64,000 nucleotides of DNA from Lethocerus indicus (Eukaryota; Arthropoda; Insecta; Hemiptera; Belostomatidae). The DNA lies in contig JACDQD010000011.1 of NCBI GenBank assembly GCA_019843655.1, positions 13,992,604-14,056,603 on the forward strand. The letters run 5' to 3'. The position numbers and the translations under genes are program-made. Position 1 is the stretch's first letter. Every line of letters begins with the position of its first letter. The notes below the pieces were generated by a model that worked only from the letters and a program-made list of their open reading frames with translations, searched no databases and was not told the origin of the DNA. Of this stretch, positions 26,301 to 36,279 are shown one piece after another.

Positions 26301-27284
26301 CATTACACATAATGAAAAGGAAACATTTACTGCCAGCAAAAAATGAAATATAAATCCCATAAATGTTATAAAGGATCTTGAACGGCAAACTTGATGGGTA
26401 ACAACTCGCGTTCCTGACTCAATGCTATTTATAATGGTCCATTTATGGCATAAGAACAAATAAATCAGTGCAAACACTTACCAAATACTCGCGGACCACC
26501 AGACAATTACTTTAAGTTAACGGTATCAGACCTGCGATAGAATCTGACCGAGAAACCGGTGTACGTTATGGCCGAATACACGGGGGGCAGTTAGTTTGTG
26601 CTGTATTTCATAAAGAAATAAAGCACTTTAATATATCTTGAGTATATTTATTTGTTGCAGCAGTTGTAATGTATGTATTTGTGCAATCCGCAAAGGGCTA
26701 AATGGCTCGTTTCCTTATGTTCTGAATAAAACGGAGGACCGGGAACTGGGAGAGTCCTAAAAGCTTTATGCAAGGCCTCGTGACGCCTCGAAGCGACGTC
26801 CGTCCAGTTTCAAGTTATGTCAAGTCTGCATAATACACTTATGCCACTTCGCTCTTACAACAGCGCAGGAAACACGAAGTTTCAGATGCTTAGTTCTATT
26901 TTCCGTCTCGAACAGGCGTTGATCACGATCTACGGATAGAAAAGAATTCTTCAAAATCCAACAGCTGCTAGCATCTGTGCCTGTACCTTATCTGAACTAA
27001 ACGAACCTTATGTAAATTATTACATAATCCAAATGGCAACTTCATTTTACACTATATTTTGAAAGTTATAAAAGTTACGGTGTATTACTATAAACCAAAT
27101 ATAGTCTGAAAAGGGACAAAAAGACATCTACACGATCACAATAAGAGCCGACATAAAATACATAATTTTTAAACGTGTTCAAAATACAGTTATTATAATA
27201 AAATACTCGTTCCTTAAGAAAAAAAGAAGTTTAACGGGCCATATTTATTTAGGGCAATATAGAGTTTCTACTATCCCTTTTCAG
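23400..27284. other. non-coding stretch, mostly AT-rich
   Basis: A CpG-rich patch at about 24050-24400 and a GC-rich patch near 25480-25720 are the only compositional features. A 148-codon plus frame at 25472-25918 crosses the latter but overlaps another open frame and resembles no protein. Nothing else seen. Confidence 0.45.
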
Positions 27285-27613
27285 GCGACTTTACAAGATT
27301 TAAACCGGTATGGTATCTGGGAAGATCTGAATATTTGAAGCCTCCCCATAAACCGAGGGACAAGTCAATTTCAAGGATGGCAGATCCTTGTCTACAGGGA
27401 GAAGTCCATCGATCTCGGGCTGGCACCGGGGAGGACACGCGGTTGAACGTCATCGCGGAGCTCGATGTCGACCGAGAAGCAAATTGGGCCGTAAATAAGG
27501 CCCCGGCCAGAGCCCACACCGAGAAACGGCCGGCCCTAAATATGGGCAAAATTACCCGGAGGAAAATCGGCCCGCTTTCTTTGGAATTTCGTTTTTTCCC
27601 CGGACCGGCATAA
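27285..27613 (+). other. weak candidate terminal exon, unrecognised
   Basis: A good acceptor (CTACTATCCCTTTTCAG, AG at 27283-27284) is followed by a frame open from 27287 to TAA at 27611-27613, 108 codons, rich in charged residues and ending FFPGPA. The opposite strand is also open for 116 codons across the same GC-rich island, so codon content does not distinguish them. No poly(A) signal stands out close by. Coding status is doubtful. Confidence 0.15.
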
Positions 27614-27899
27614 GAGCGCAATTTATTGGACGGGTTTGGATATTCCGCGAAACGGCTGCCATGTTATACTCTCGTCATAAAATCTTGAGCACAACCCTAA
27701 GAGAGGATAATTCATGGAGAAATTAATATGTTTGTTTTAAGACGTAATTTTGAAAATGTATTCTAACCGTATTACGAAAGATCAAATGTTGTCCACGGAC
27801 AACGCAGTAAACAAACAAATAATATCAGCATTGTTTGGTCATGTCAACAACGCCACGAAAAACATTTTTTGATAAATGAGTATACAGTGTAGCCCGAAG

Positions 27900-28440
27900 T
27901 AAAAAAAAAAACAAAATGTATAAAATTTATTAAACTTCACCGGTAGTTTATAACGCCGTCACTCCAAACTGGGAAGAGAAAACCTCGAAATATGCAGATT
28001 TCAAATTTCTAACGCAACTGAATTCGATGTTATCGTGCCCGTTTCCTTTTTTTTCGAAAAAGAGCGAGTCATTTGGCGAGGTGGAAATTTCACCGGGGAA
28101 GAATTCCAATTGCATCGGAAGTTTGGCCGAGGACTTAGTTGGCTGCGCCGGCCGCTGGGGCGAACTGGGAAGGGAGTGCAGAACAGGCATTTTATCCACA
28201 GATAAAAATGCGGTAAACATCTTGAACTGTTTGGGAGTCGACTGCAGTGGTTAAAACGAACGGGGAATGGGCCGAAAAAGCAGTGCCCTGACGACAATAG
28301 CACTGAATCGAGGCTGGCCCCACACTCCCAGGAACGGTAATAATAAAACCTTACACTTTACGAAGCGGCGGTTATTAGGAGCGGTGGGCGGGCGCACGAG
28401 CGGAAATGATAGAAGAGATTGCAAACGCCCCTCAGGTATC
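27900..28440. other. GC-rich island with open frames on both strands
   Basis: Follows an 11-A run at 27901-27911. The patch 28030-28420 is GC-rich and carries four overlapping short frames on both strands, none recognisable. It precedes the threefold 26-bp motif. Confidence 0.35.
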
Positions 28441-28460
28441 TCAATAGAGAGCAACGTCTG

Positions 28461-28486
28461 TATCAGTTTATTGAATCGAGACCACG
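28461..28486 (+). repeat. 26-bp dispersed motif, copy 1
   Basis: TATCAGTTTATTGAATCGA followed by GACCACG. It matches copy 3 at 24 of 26 positions and copy 2 at 20 of 26. TTTATTG resembles posterior-Hox/Caudal-type cores, but no factor can be assigned. Confidence 0.55.
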
Positions 28487-28805
28487 ATCGCGCTTGTTGC
28501 ATTTCTCAAGTTTGCACAGAGAAATGTAAGCATTACATTTGTATACCTTGACAGTATAGAAATATTTTAACAATAATCTAGAATAATACATTATTAAAGG
28601 ATTTAAACAATTTCCTGTTTTATCTATAAACCAACGGTCAGTAGGCAAGCCTATTCTAGCCAGCCAAAAGTAATAAAATGTTTTATTTGGAACGACTTAC
28701 AAAATTATAAAAAGCATGATGAAAAGTAAATAACATAATTTAATAGTAAGAAGCTTAATATCGTCCTCGAGAACAGCCCGAGTTTGCAGTATAAAAGAAA
28801 AACTG

Positions 28806-28831
28806 TATCAGCTCAATGGATCGAATCCACG
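28806..28831 (+). repeat. 26-bp dispersed motif, copy 2
   Basis: The diverged middle copy keeps TATCAG, ATCGA and CCACG in register with copies 1 and 3, with six substitutions relative to copy 1. It is 345 bp after copy 1. Confidence 0.45.
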
Positions 28832-29114
28832 AACAACCGCTTACAGGGCCCTTGTATAGAACGAAACAAAGGAAGGCTCGAACGAAATAATGTAATTGGT
28901 TTCAAGATACATCAATTAAACTTAGGGTCAGGGCTGTATGAAAAATGTACATGTAATTTTGTATCGGCCTTAAACGCCTACCAATAACACGAACAGAAAG
29001 CAAGAACAATGTACGACCTGTCTATTAAAAAAATGGATTTCACTTCAAACAAATTTACGACAGGGAATTATCGAGGAATTGGAACGCGCCTTAGGTTCGC
29101 TGCGTAAAAAGCGT

Positions 29115-29140
29115 TATCAGTTTATTGAATCGACTCCACG
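29115..29140 (+). repeat. 26-bp dispersed motif, copy 3
   Basis: TATCAGTTTATTGAATCGA followed by CTCCACG, 309 bp after copy 2. The 19-bp left part is identical to copy 1, which is unlikely by chance in 64 kb. Confidence 0.55.
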
Positions 29141-29880
29141 GACGTGATTTTATTCAAATTGTGGCAACTGAAGTTTATGGCGAAAATACTGGGGGATCGA
29201 ATTAAGATCAAAGTTTCGATAATTTTTATCCACGTCCTAATAAATTAGCAATAAGGTTGCAACAGTTCCATGGGAAAATATATCCGCGCGTTCTGACATA
29301 TGAATGAATTGAAAGGAACTCTTAAATCACAGACAATCAATTTAACAACAATGAAGCCTAATGGAGGTAAGTAGAAATTATGTCACTAGTGTCTTTATTT
29401 ACCCAAATTTTTCTTTTTTCGGAGATAAAGATGACAAGTATAAAATACATTCTGTTTTATTATGCTCACAGTTTATAACGGGCACTTCAACTCAAGCTGC
29501 AAGATCAATCGGCTATTTCATTATTCATGCGCATAACTAGCTCGCATACGGAAGTTTTTCCATTAAAATATACATAAAACTAACGGTTCCTAACTACTTG
29601 TTATAAAAAACATTATGTCTTCACGTCAACAAGCGGGTCTTCAGACTGTAATGGCGTTATAAAAATGTTTTCGAATACCGCTATTATCCTCCATGACGAC
29701 TGAAGGCCCGTTTTTGCATTCCGCGTCTCGTTTAATTGATAAAGAGAGTTGCGTGTTATTGCAACCTGACAATCTCTGTTTTCAGTACTTCGCAATTTCT
29801 TTGTTTAAATCAGTTGACATTCGTTCCCATTGCTATGGGGTCAACTTGATACATATTTCTCATTAAAAAAATCTGTTCAA

Positions 29881-30113
29881 AATTTTAGTGCAAATTTGAT
29901 ACTGAATTGAGGTAATTGTTGATTACCGTTTTGGCTATGAGTACTGGGGTAGTGGAGGAAGTAGGTTCGGTAGCTAGTCAAAACAAAGAAATTAAACTGC
30001 CCCTTAAAATCCAGAATTAGGGAGATCTTCTATAGAAACTGCCGGCTGTTGTGCGTCGAAAGGTGTGTAGGGGCAGATGGGCCGTACAAAGGTGGACGTC
30101 TGTGGCGCGTGGA
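29881..30113 (+). repeat. tandem duplication, unit 1
   Basis: First of two diverged copies with a period of about 244 bp. Shared blocks include TTTGATACTG, TTGGCTATGA, AAAATCCAGAATTAGGGA and a 24-bp identical block starting at 30071 (GGGCAGATGGGCCGTACAAA and on). No transposase or terminal repeat is visible. It is a local duplication or a satellite-like remnant. Confidence 0.85.
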
Positions 30114-30122
30114 GACAATCAG

Positions 30123-30357
30123 AATTTTAGGTCAGAGAAATTTGATACTGGAGTTAATGGTTGTTAAATGTGTTGGCTATGATTAACTGGGACAGTGCAG
30201 GAAGTTTGTAGGGCAGTGAGACAAAACAAACAAAATTAACTGGCTCCTAAAATCCAGAATTAGGGATATCTTATGTAGGAAATGCCGGGTGGTGCGGGCC
30301 GAAAAGGTGTCCGGGGGCAGATGGGCCGTACAAAGGTGAACGTCTGTGGCGCTTGGA
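30123..30357 (+). repeat. tandem duplication, unit 2
   Basis: Second copy, separated from unit 1 by 9 bp. The 24-bp identical block starts at 30315, and the offset between shared blocks is 244-246 bp. Substitutions are scattered through the rest, indicating an old duplication. A short GC-rich patch continues to about 30560. Confidence 0.85.
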
Positions 30358-31495
30358 TGCTGTCGTCGAACATCCGATACTCAGCCAGCTGCAGCCGCTG
30401 AGGAGAGCCCGACAAAAGCTCCGGAAGATGCTAAAGGACGCAGGAAGTCAGCCACAAAACTCAGTCCTCGTCCATTGTAAGGACCGGAGCGAGTTTCGGC
30501 CACCCGCCCGCTTATTTCAATTCAACACGCGTCATAAATCCGCTACCGCTGCGACGCGATTGTCCCACATATAAATGGCACAAACGGCTCGAAGCTATAA
30601 TAATTAACCCTGTCAAACACAACTATAACGGATCATTGAACATGTCGAACAAAATTCTGATTTACGCCTTGCAAATCTCGAGCAACCCGTGCCAACTTTC
30701 GGGGAAGGAATTATCAGACTCGAAGAACTGGATTCGTTTTTGGGCTAGCGTCTCGACCTTTCCCGAGTGATGTGACCTTTCAATGAGACAGCTAATGGCA
30801 GCTTTCTGGGCCCTCCTCCGAAATATCATGAAAGCCCATTTGTTTCCGTCCGAATTTCCAGCGCCGCGCCCGATACCAGCGGGCTCATCGATAAAACGTC
30901 AAATCAAGACCTGTCCAACGGCTCTCAGCTCCGTACCTCGCACTCTTTCGTCAATACGACCCAAACTTAATATACATTTAAAAAACTTATTGTTATTACT
31001 AAAAAATGTACAACAATGACAATAAACAGAATTTAGCAATAGGGCGATTCTACTCCTCGCCCCCATTACAAAGTTAGCATAAAACGACAAATGAAAATCC
31101 CTCCACGGACAAGAAATATAGACGCAGAATCCGCAACAATTTCTCCACACCGCCTCCGGTCGAAAAAAAAAGAAGTACGGCGTTTAAGAAATTATAATTC
31201 GAAGAAAAGAAATCCGATTAATGGGAGGAGATAAAAACGTTAAAAGCTCAAAGCGAGAGAGCCGGTATTAAAGCGCGGGCGCTATCCGGCCGGGGAATCT
31301 AAAAAAGTGATTGAGAATTTGATTAATGGAGCCCAATGACTCTCGGGTTAGCCTGAACCCACCTTCCCATCGACCAACAAACCATTACAGGTTTATCCGC
31401 CGACGTTTCATAACTTTGGACGCGGTTACACCGCCGGGGAGAACTTACGGAGCCGGCGCGCTTGCAAGTGCTCGCCGGGACTTAACTAATGACGG

Positions 31496-31519
31496 CTCTC
31501 TCTCTCTCTCTCTCTCTCT
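31496..31519. repeat. (CT)12 microsatellite
   Basis: Twelve perfect CT repeats. GA/CT repeats are also GAGA-factor-type binding sites, but length alone does not show function. Confidence 0.9.
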
Positions 31520-31596
31520 GTTCCCCTCCTTCTGAATGGCTAATAAGTACAAGGGGGATGTGGCGATTTACGTCCCCGCCGAGGCGGAATTTATCC

Positions 31597-31606
31597 AAAC
31601 CGGTTT
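31597..31606. promoter_or_regulatory. AAACCGGTTT site (Grainyhead-type)
   Basis: Third exact copy of the palindrome, 78 bp after the CT microsatellite and within the same GC-rich island. Confidence 0.35.
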
Positions 31607-32427
31607 TCCAGAGCGTGTCCCGCCGGCCGATATAGGAACGGATCGGGCCGCGCATAACGCCGATATCGAGGATTCTTATTAATATTGTAGTCGGCCATTT
31701 AATTGTAACAACTCAAGACGTGAATCGTTCCAAAGTGCATACCCAGAAGTCCTGCCCATTCTCTACGTGACTTAAAATATTAATAAATACAGGGTTTTAC
31801 TTTCCTGATGGGAAAATCTCAGGCCTGATGGGTCGACGAGGTTTAATACGGCAACAGAAAAAAAAATGATCCCGTACTCATTTCATGCTATTTCAACTCC
31901 CAAACCGGATGTTTGGCTGTACCGATAAAATAAATACCGCTATGCGGCGAAGACCATGTTTTGAATACAAACAGGAGTTATTAATGAAAATACTCGATAA
32001 CAATATTCAACTCCAGTTGCACGTTATACCACGGGTGTTTAAGGATGTTTTTACTGTTTCAAATTATAATGACTATATCGAAACATACATGACCTTAGAA
32101 AAGGGCGGAGAGAAACTTTTAATACTTGCAGTATTTTTATGTCAAATTCAACTTTTTCCAAACCAAATTTAACCGAAAGAGTACGCGTATTTGGCGACGA
32201 ACACGGCAGGAATCCATCGAGCCGGGTGAAACTTGATATAAAGGAACATTATTAATGCGAAGTCCCTCCTCCTTTACTCGAAAACTTTAAACCCTGTTTA
32301 CAGTTACTCGAGAAATATTCTCAGCCGAGGTGAAGCTCACAATCTGTGAGGGGTGACAGCACGCGGCGGCTTCAAACAAGAATACAGATTGTGCTAACTT
32401 CGTCACGGATATGATGTTATATTTCAG

Positions 32428-32460
32428 TTCCCTGCTGCCGCAGCCGGTGTCTTATTTCTG
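32428..32460 (+). other. candidate 33-nt microexon
   Basis: TGCTAAC branch motif (A at 32397), then TTATATTTCAG, exactly 33 nt, then the strong donor GTAAGTTATT at 32461. All three frames are open (phase 0 reads FPAAAAGVLFL), and the length is a multiple of three. No neighbouring plus-strand exon is identified, so the host transcript is unknown. It could be a cryptic or non-coding exon. The 13-mer GGATATGATGTTA just upstream recurs at about 32687, before another CAG. Confidence 0.33.
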
Positions 32461-32469
32461 GTAAGTTAT

Positions 32470-35400
32470 TACTGTTCATTTCACCAGTTTTCCCACAATT
32501 GTCAATTTTCTTTTATTTCGTAATTCATTTTATCAAAAAATAATTCAATAATTAATGTAAGTAAAGTTAATTTTCAAGAGATACTGAACATATCATTCCG
32601 CATTATAGCAACGCTAGAAAAAATTTGACTTGTGAATGCCATGTAATTATATTTCAGTGGTCGTTAGAATATATATCTTCATTATGGATATGATGTTACA
32701 CCTCCAGGCTATAGTCGCTCATTTACAAATTTTTTTTTTAATGAAGAGGCAATATCAATTTTACATTCGGTATTCAATTTCATCTAAAAAAATCGCTAAC
32801 TAAATGCAAATAAACTGCGTCTGCGAGTTCACAGACGTATTGGTGTTCAACCGACATTAGGTCATCTAAGGAAAAAAATTCTCCAATATTAATGGCGTTA
32901 TAAATAATGGTCCGGCCCGGGTATGATTTGTTATTTTCACGGTAGTAATTTCCGCCGGCAATTTCTTACTTTCCCTATCATACTCCCGTAAGCGGAAACA
33001 TACCTTAAGGGGCAGAAACCAATTCCTACCCGGGTTTCCTTTAAGGACTTATCGGGCCTTATATCCTCCTCGGAACAGGTCGGCGGAGCAATTCGCCAGA
33101 CTGTAATGGGCTCGTGCAGTAAAGAATTCAAAAAGTCTACGATCGCATGACATAGGCGAATTGGAAAAAGTCGAAGAGTTTTGGCCATAAAATCCCGGTT
33201 AGAACCGCAACTTCCAATTGGTATTGTTAAAATGCCGCACTAAATTTAAATGAGCGTACTCGAGTTTAATTGCGCCTCTCCAATCACGAGTTCGGAGGGG
33301 GGGTCGAATTTTCCTTCAATTACAAATGTTGCACCAATTCCGATAACGAGGTTAATTCCAAATAAACAGCACATAATTTGTTCTATAATACGTCTCGTTT
33401 TAAAGAAAGAATATTTTTGCCCTACTTTTTTCAAATGAGAAAAATGAAAGGCACTTCTTTTAGCCCGATATTTAATGGAAATTACATTTTATTAAAGTTG
33501 TGAAATGAATTTATAATTTAACCAGGCGGAACTGATTATTACTAAGAGGACATAAATAGGACTGAAATTTTTATAGGCTCTTCGGGATAAATGCATAGAA
33601 ACTATTGTAATAAATCCTATGCCCATGTGTATTCATTAAAATTTATTTACGTTATAGTCCAAATAACGGAAAGTGGGAAGCCGTAACCGTACAGGAATGA
33701 AAATTGTATGAATACAAATTGTCCGTCATCTTCAATGATTGGATCAGAATTCTGAGTACAGCTGAATTGCCCGACTAGAAGTACTCCCTTCTGCAATGTT
33801 TTCAATTTGATCGCATTTGACCGAGATACGATAATTAAAATCCCCTCCCGAGAACGGAACAATGTTTGATTCCGTCCATCGGGAAATGAATAACGGAGAT
33901 TAACTTGAAGTATTCAATCCGAGAACAATGAGAGACGACGGGCGAGGGCGTCTGTCGATCTGCCCATCGAACGGGCTCTGTTATTTGAGTGCGTTCAAAC
34001 TTCGGTTCGGCATTTTGCGCCGAACAATTAAACAAATAAGTCCGAAACAAACAGCGGATGCCGGGTTTAAAGGTAAATATCCTTCGGTATTATGTAATTT
34101 TGCGAGGCCCACGCGATGTATTGACTTTGCGACATTCATTACACACCCCTGAAGGGTATTTGCCGATACCCTCCGCGAGTACTGAACATTCGGTTAACTA
34201 ATGCAGATTTTCAGTCATGATTCCTAGCCGATTCCCAGCGCAGTCGCAAAGGGGAAATGGCGTCTCGGGTATCCTTAAATTCTCCCAACGGCGAAACGCC
34301 ATTTAAACGAGGCCCAATTCCGGAAGCCGCAAAGACCAGGGCCGATAACGACCGGGCGCAAAGTAGAAAAAAAAGCAGAATTAATAATCGTGGCTGCTCT
34401 AAAACTGATGCCGGCGCCCGCATCGCCCATGTGACGGCATTCCGAGGGACTGGTTTGCCCTCTGTTGTTCGCCGCAAACGACTCTCGGGCTTAATACGAG
34501 AATTTGTTTTACAAATCGTACCGCATAAATAATAAACTGAATAAATAGTATTCCAGATATTTATGAGCTTGGAGGAAATCATTTCTGCCATTTAACCCTT
34601 CTCACTATTACTGTCACTACTAATAAATTAATCTGAAGAAATGCTGCATCCTTCAATCTTACAATAAACACATCTACCAAATTCCTTGTCTTTATGGCAA
34701 TAATTACATTATGCGCCCAGAATATTAATTTATAATGAAAAAATTACGTTAGCTAAGTTACAGTGTAACGTACACTCAGGTACCGAAAGCTCAGCCTACT
34801 TATACATATATTAAAAGTGGTAGTAAATATTTATGATGTCCTTTTCCTGTCTAAACAAAATCTGTGTAATCCGTCTGAACAAGTATTAAAAGGAAAAGTA
34901 GCAATTTTGAGGAATGTTCATTAAAATAATAAGAAAGTTAGCGAATTATTCATCGTCCATTATTAAACTTCCACAACGAGTATTTCCTCAAGTCATTTTC
35001 GCAGTTCGAAGCCAACTTTTCCAATCTCGACCGAACGGAAATTGTAAAACCGGGGCCATTCGGCGGTCATCACTTTCTCCGCCAAATTAATAATATCCGA
35101 GATTGAAACTTACGGCCGCCCGTCGGAGGCCCACTTTCTCCGGCGGGGTAATTTCGTCGGGGCATTGTCCCGATTCGAATGCACGTACGGCGCAAGGATT
35201 TGGGACTCCCGGGGAAAGGGATAACATCGCCGTACCCGTCCCCCTCCGCTCGGCAAGACAACTTGTTTCCAACAGGAATACGTTTCCAATACCAGGTAGA
35301 TATTAGTCAAATTGCAATGCCGGGAAACGGACGAACGTATTATCATGAAATTTAGAAGATTAAGTACAGTCATGCTCAAAACATTTCGATACGGACACAT

Positions 35401-35529
35401 GCATATTTTTTCTCCGTCATCCGTAATCCTATGTCTACTGATACATTAGATAATGGTACTTCAATTTTCGAAAAATGGAGTACAAAAATGTCTACTTCAT
35501 TTCAAACCAGAAGTTAAAACTTTACTTAC
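32470..35529. other. non-coding stretch
   Basis: Mostly AT-rich, with GC-rich patches at about 33000-33130, 34220-34500 and 35040-35280. The last carries four overlapping open frames on both strands, none recognisable. Confidence 0.45.
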
Positions 35530-35569
35530 GCTTAAACCAGAGTTCTACTGTCCACAAATGAGTACTCAC
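35530..35569 (-). other. candidate RS-exon downstream of ratchet site 1
   Basis: A minus-strand donor GTAAGTAAAG starts at 35529, 40 nt after the ratchet junction. The near-equal spacing to that at site 2 (43 nt) supports an exon-definition mechanism at both sites. Confidence 0.5.
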
Positions 35570-35599
35570 CTGAAACATAAAAAAGAGAAAATCATTAGT
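35564..35599 (-). other. recursive splice (ratchet) site 1
   Basis: Read on the minus strand: ACTAAT branch point (35599-35594, branch A at 35595), a T/C-rich tract, then ATGTTTCAG|GTGAGTAC with the junction between 35570 and 35569. Joining exon 1 here would recreate GCAG|GTGAGT, a stronger donor than the original GTAATA. The first segment removed would be 54956-35570, about 19.4 kb. Confidence 0.7.
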
Positions 35600-35889
35600 A
35601 CATGTAAATAAATTATAATTAATATTAAATTAATGGATATAAATGATTTTAGAATAAACTCAACGGGGTACGTCATCCGATCGAAGGAGGAATTCAGATT
35701 TATACTCCCTAAAAATAATGAGGGCAGAGGTAAAGGAAGAATACGATAGTGGTTTGATAAATATGGTAAAAAAAGTTTTAAAACACAAAGGCGATAAATA
35801 CGAAACAAAGTATTATAACAGTATTAATACATTGTGTACGAAGAGTACCGCTGTAAAAAAATTTCCGTTCACAAACAACAGCTCGCAAT

Positions 35890-36260
35890 AGAAATTGACG
35901 CGACATTGGAATTCCAGAGTGCCCGGTCGATTTTTCCGGATTGAAAAAACAGTCTGTTCTGAAAATTCCCCGTATTTTCGCCTGGCGTTGTTGGCCGGTG
36001 GCGGCGTCGGGCGTCGCGGCGCTGGACAATGGACTCCCGGCCCAATAACGTTTTTCCAAAACAAAGCCCCGTGCGGTCCGCTCCGACGCCTGTTATTATT
36101 GCCCGCGCCAACGTCATCCCTCCTTCCTTCCCTCCCTCTCTCTCTCTCTCTCTCCCTCACCCCCTGTTACTTGCGAATTCCCGCTTTCAGAATAGCTCAT
36201 TGCTGGTAAACAGCGGGCCGAATGTTGCGCATGGAAGTTATTTCTGCGAGACTAGAAACG
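35890..36260. other. GC-rich island with CT microsatellite
   Basis: GC-rich, with three to four open frames on both strands. The array at 36110-36156 is CCTT/CCCT grading into (TC)n, about 20 bp of pure TC at 36135-36154. This could be an enhancer or an unrecognised promoter. No coding exon is supported. Confidence 0.4.
36135..36154. repeat. (TC)n microsatellite
   Basis: About ten TC units, preceded by a pyrimidine-rich CCTTCC tract. Confidence 0.85.
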
Positions 36261-36279
36261 CGTTGACGGGCAAATAGAG

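Larger units (their letters stand above)
30400..32390. other. non-coding stretch with GC-rich patches
   Basis: Contains GC-rich sequence at about 30300-30560 and 31240-31720, the CT microsatellite, and an AAACCGGTTT site. No credible exon seen. Confidence 0.4.
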
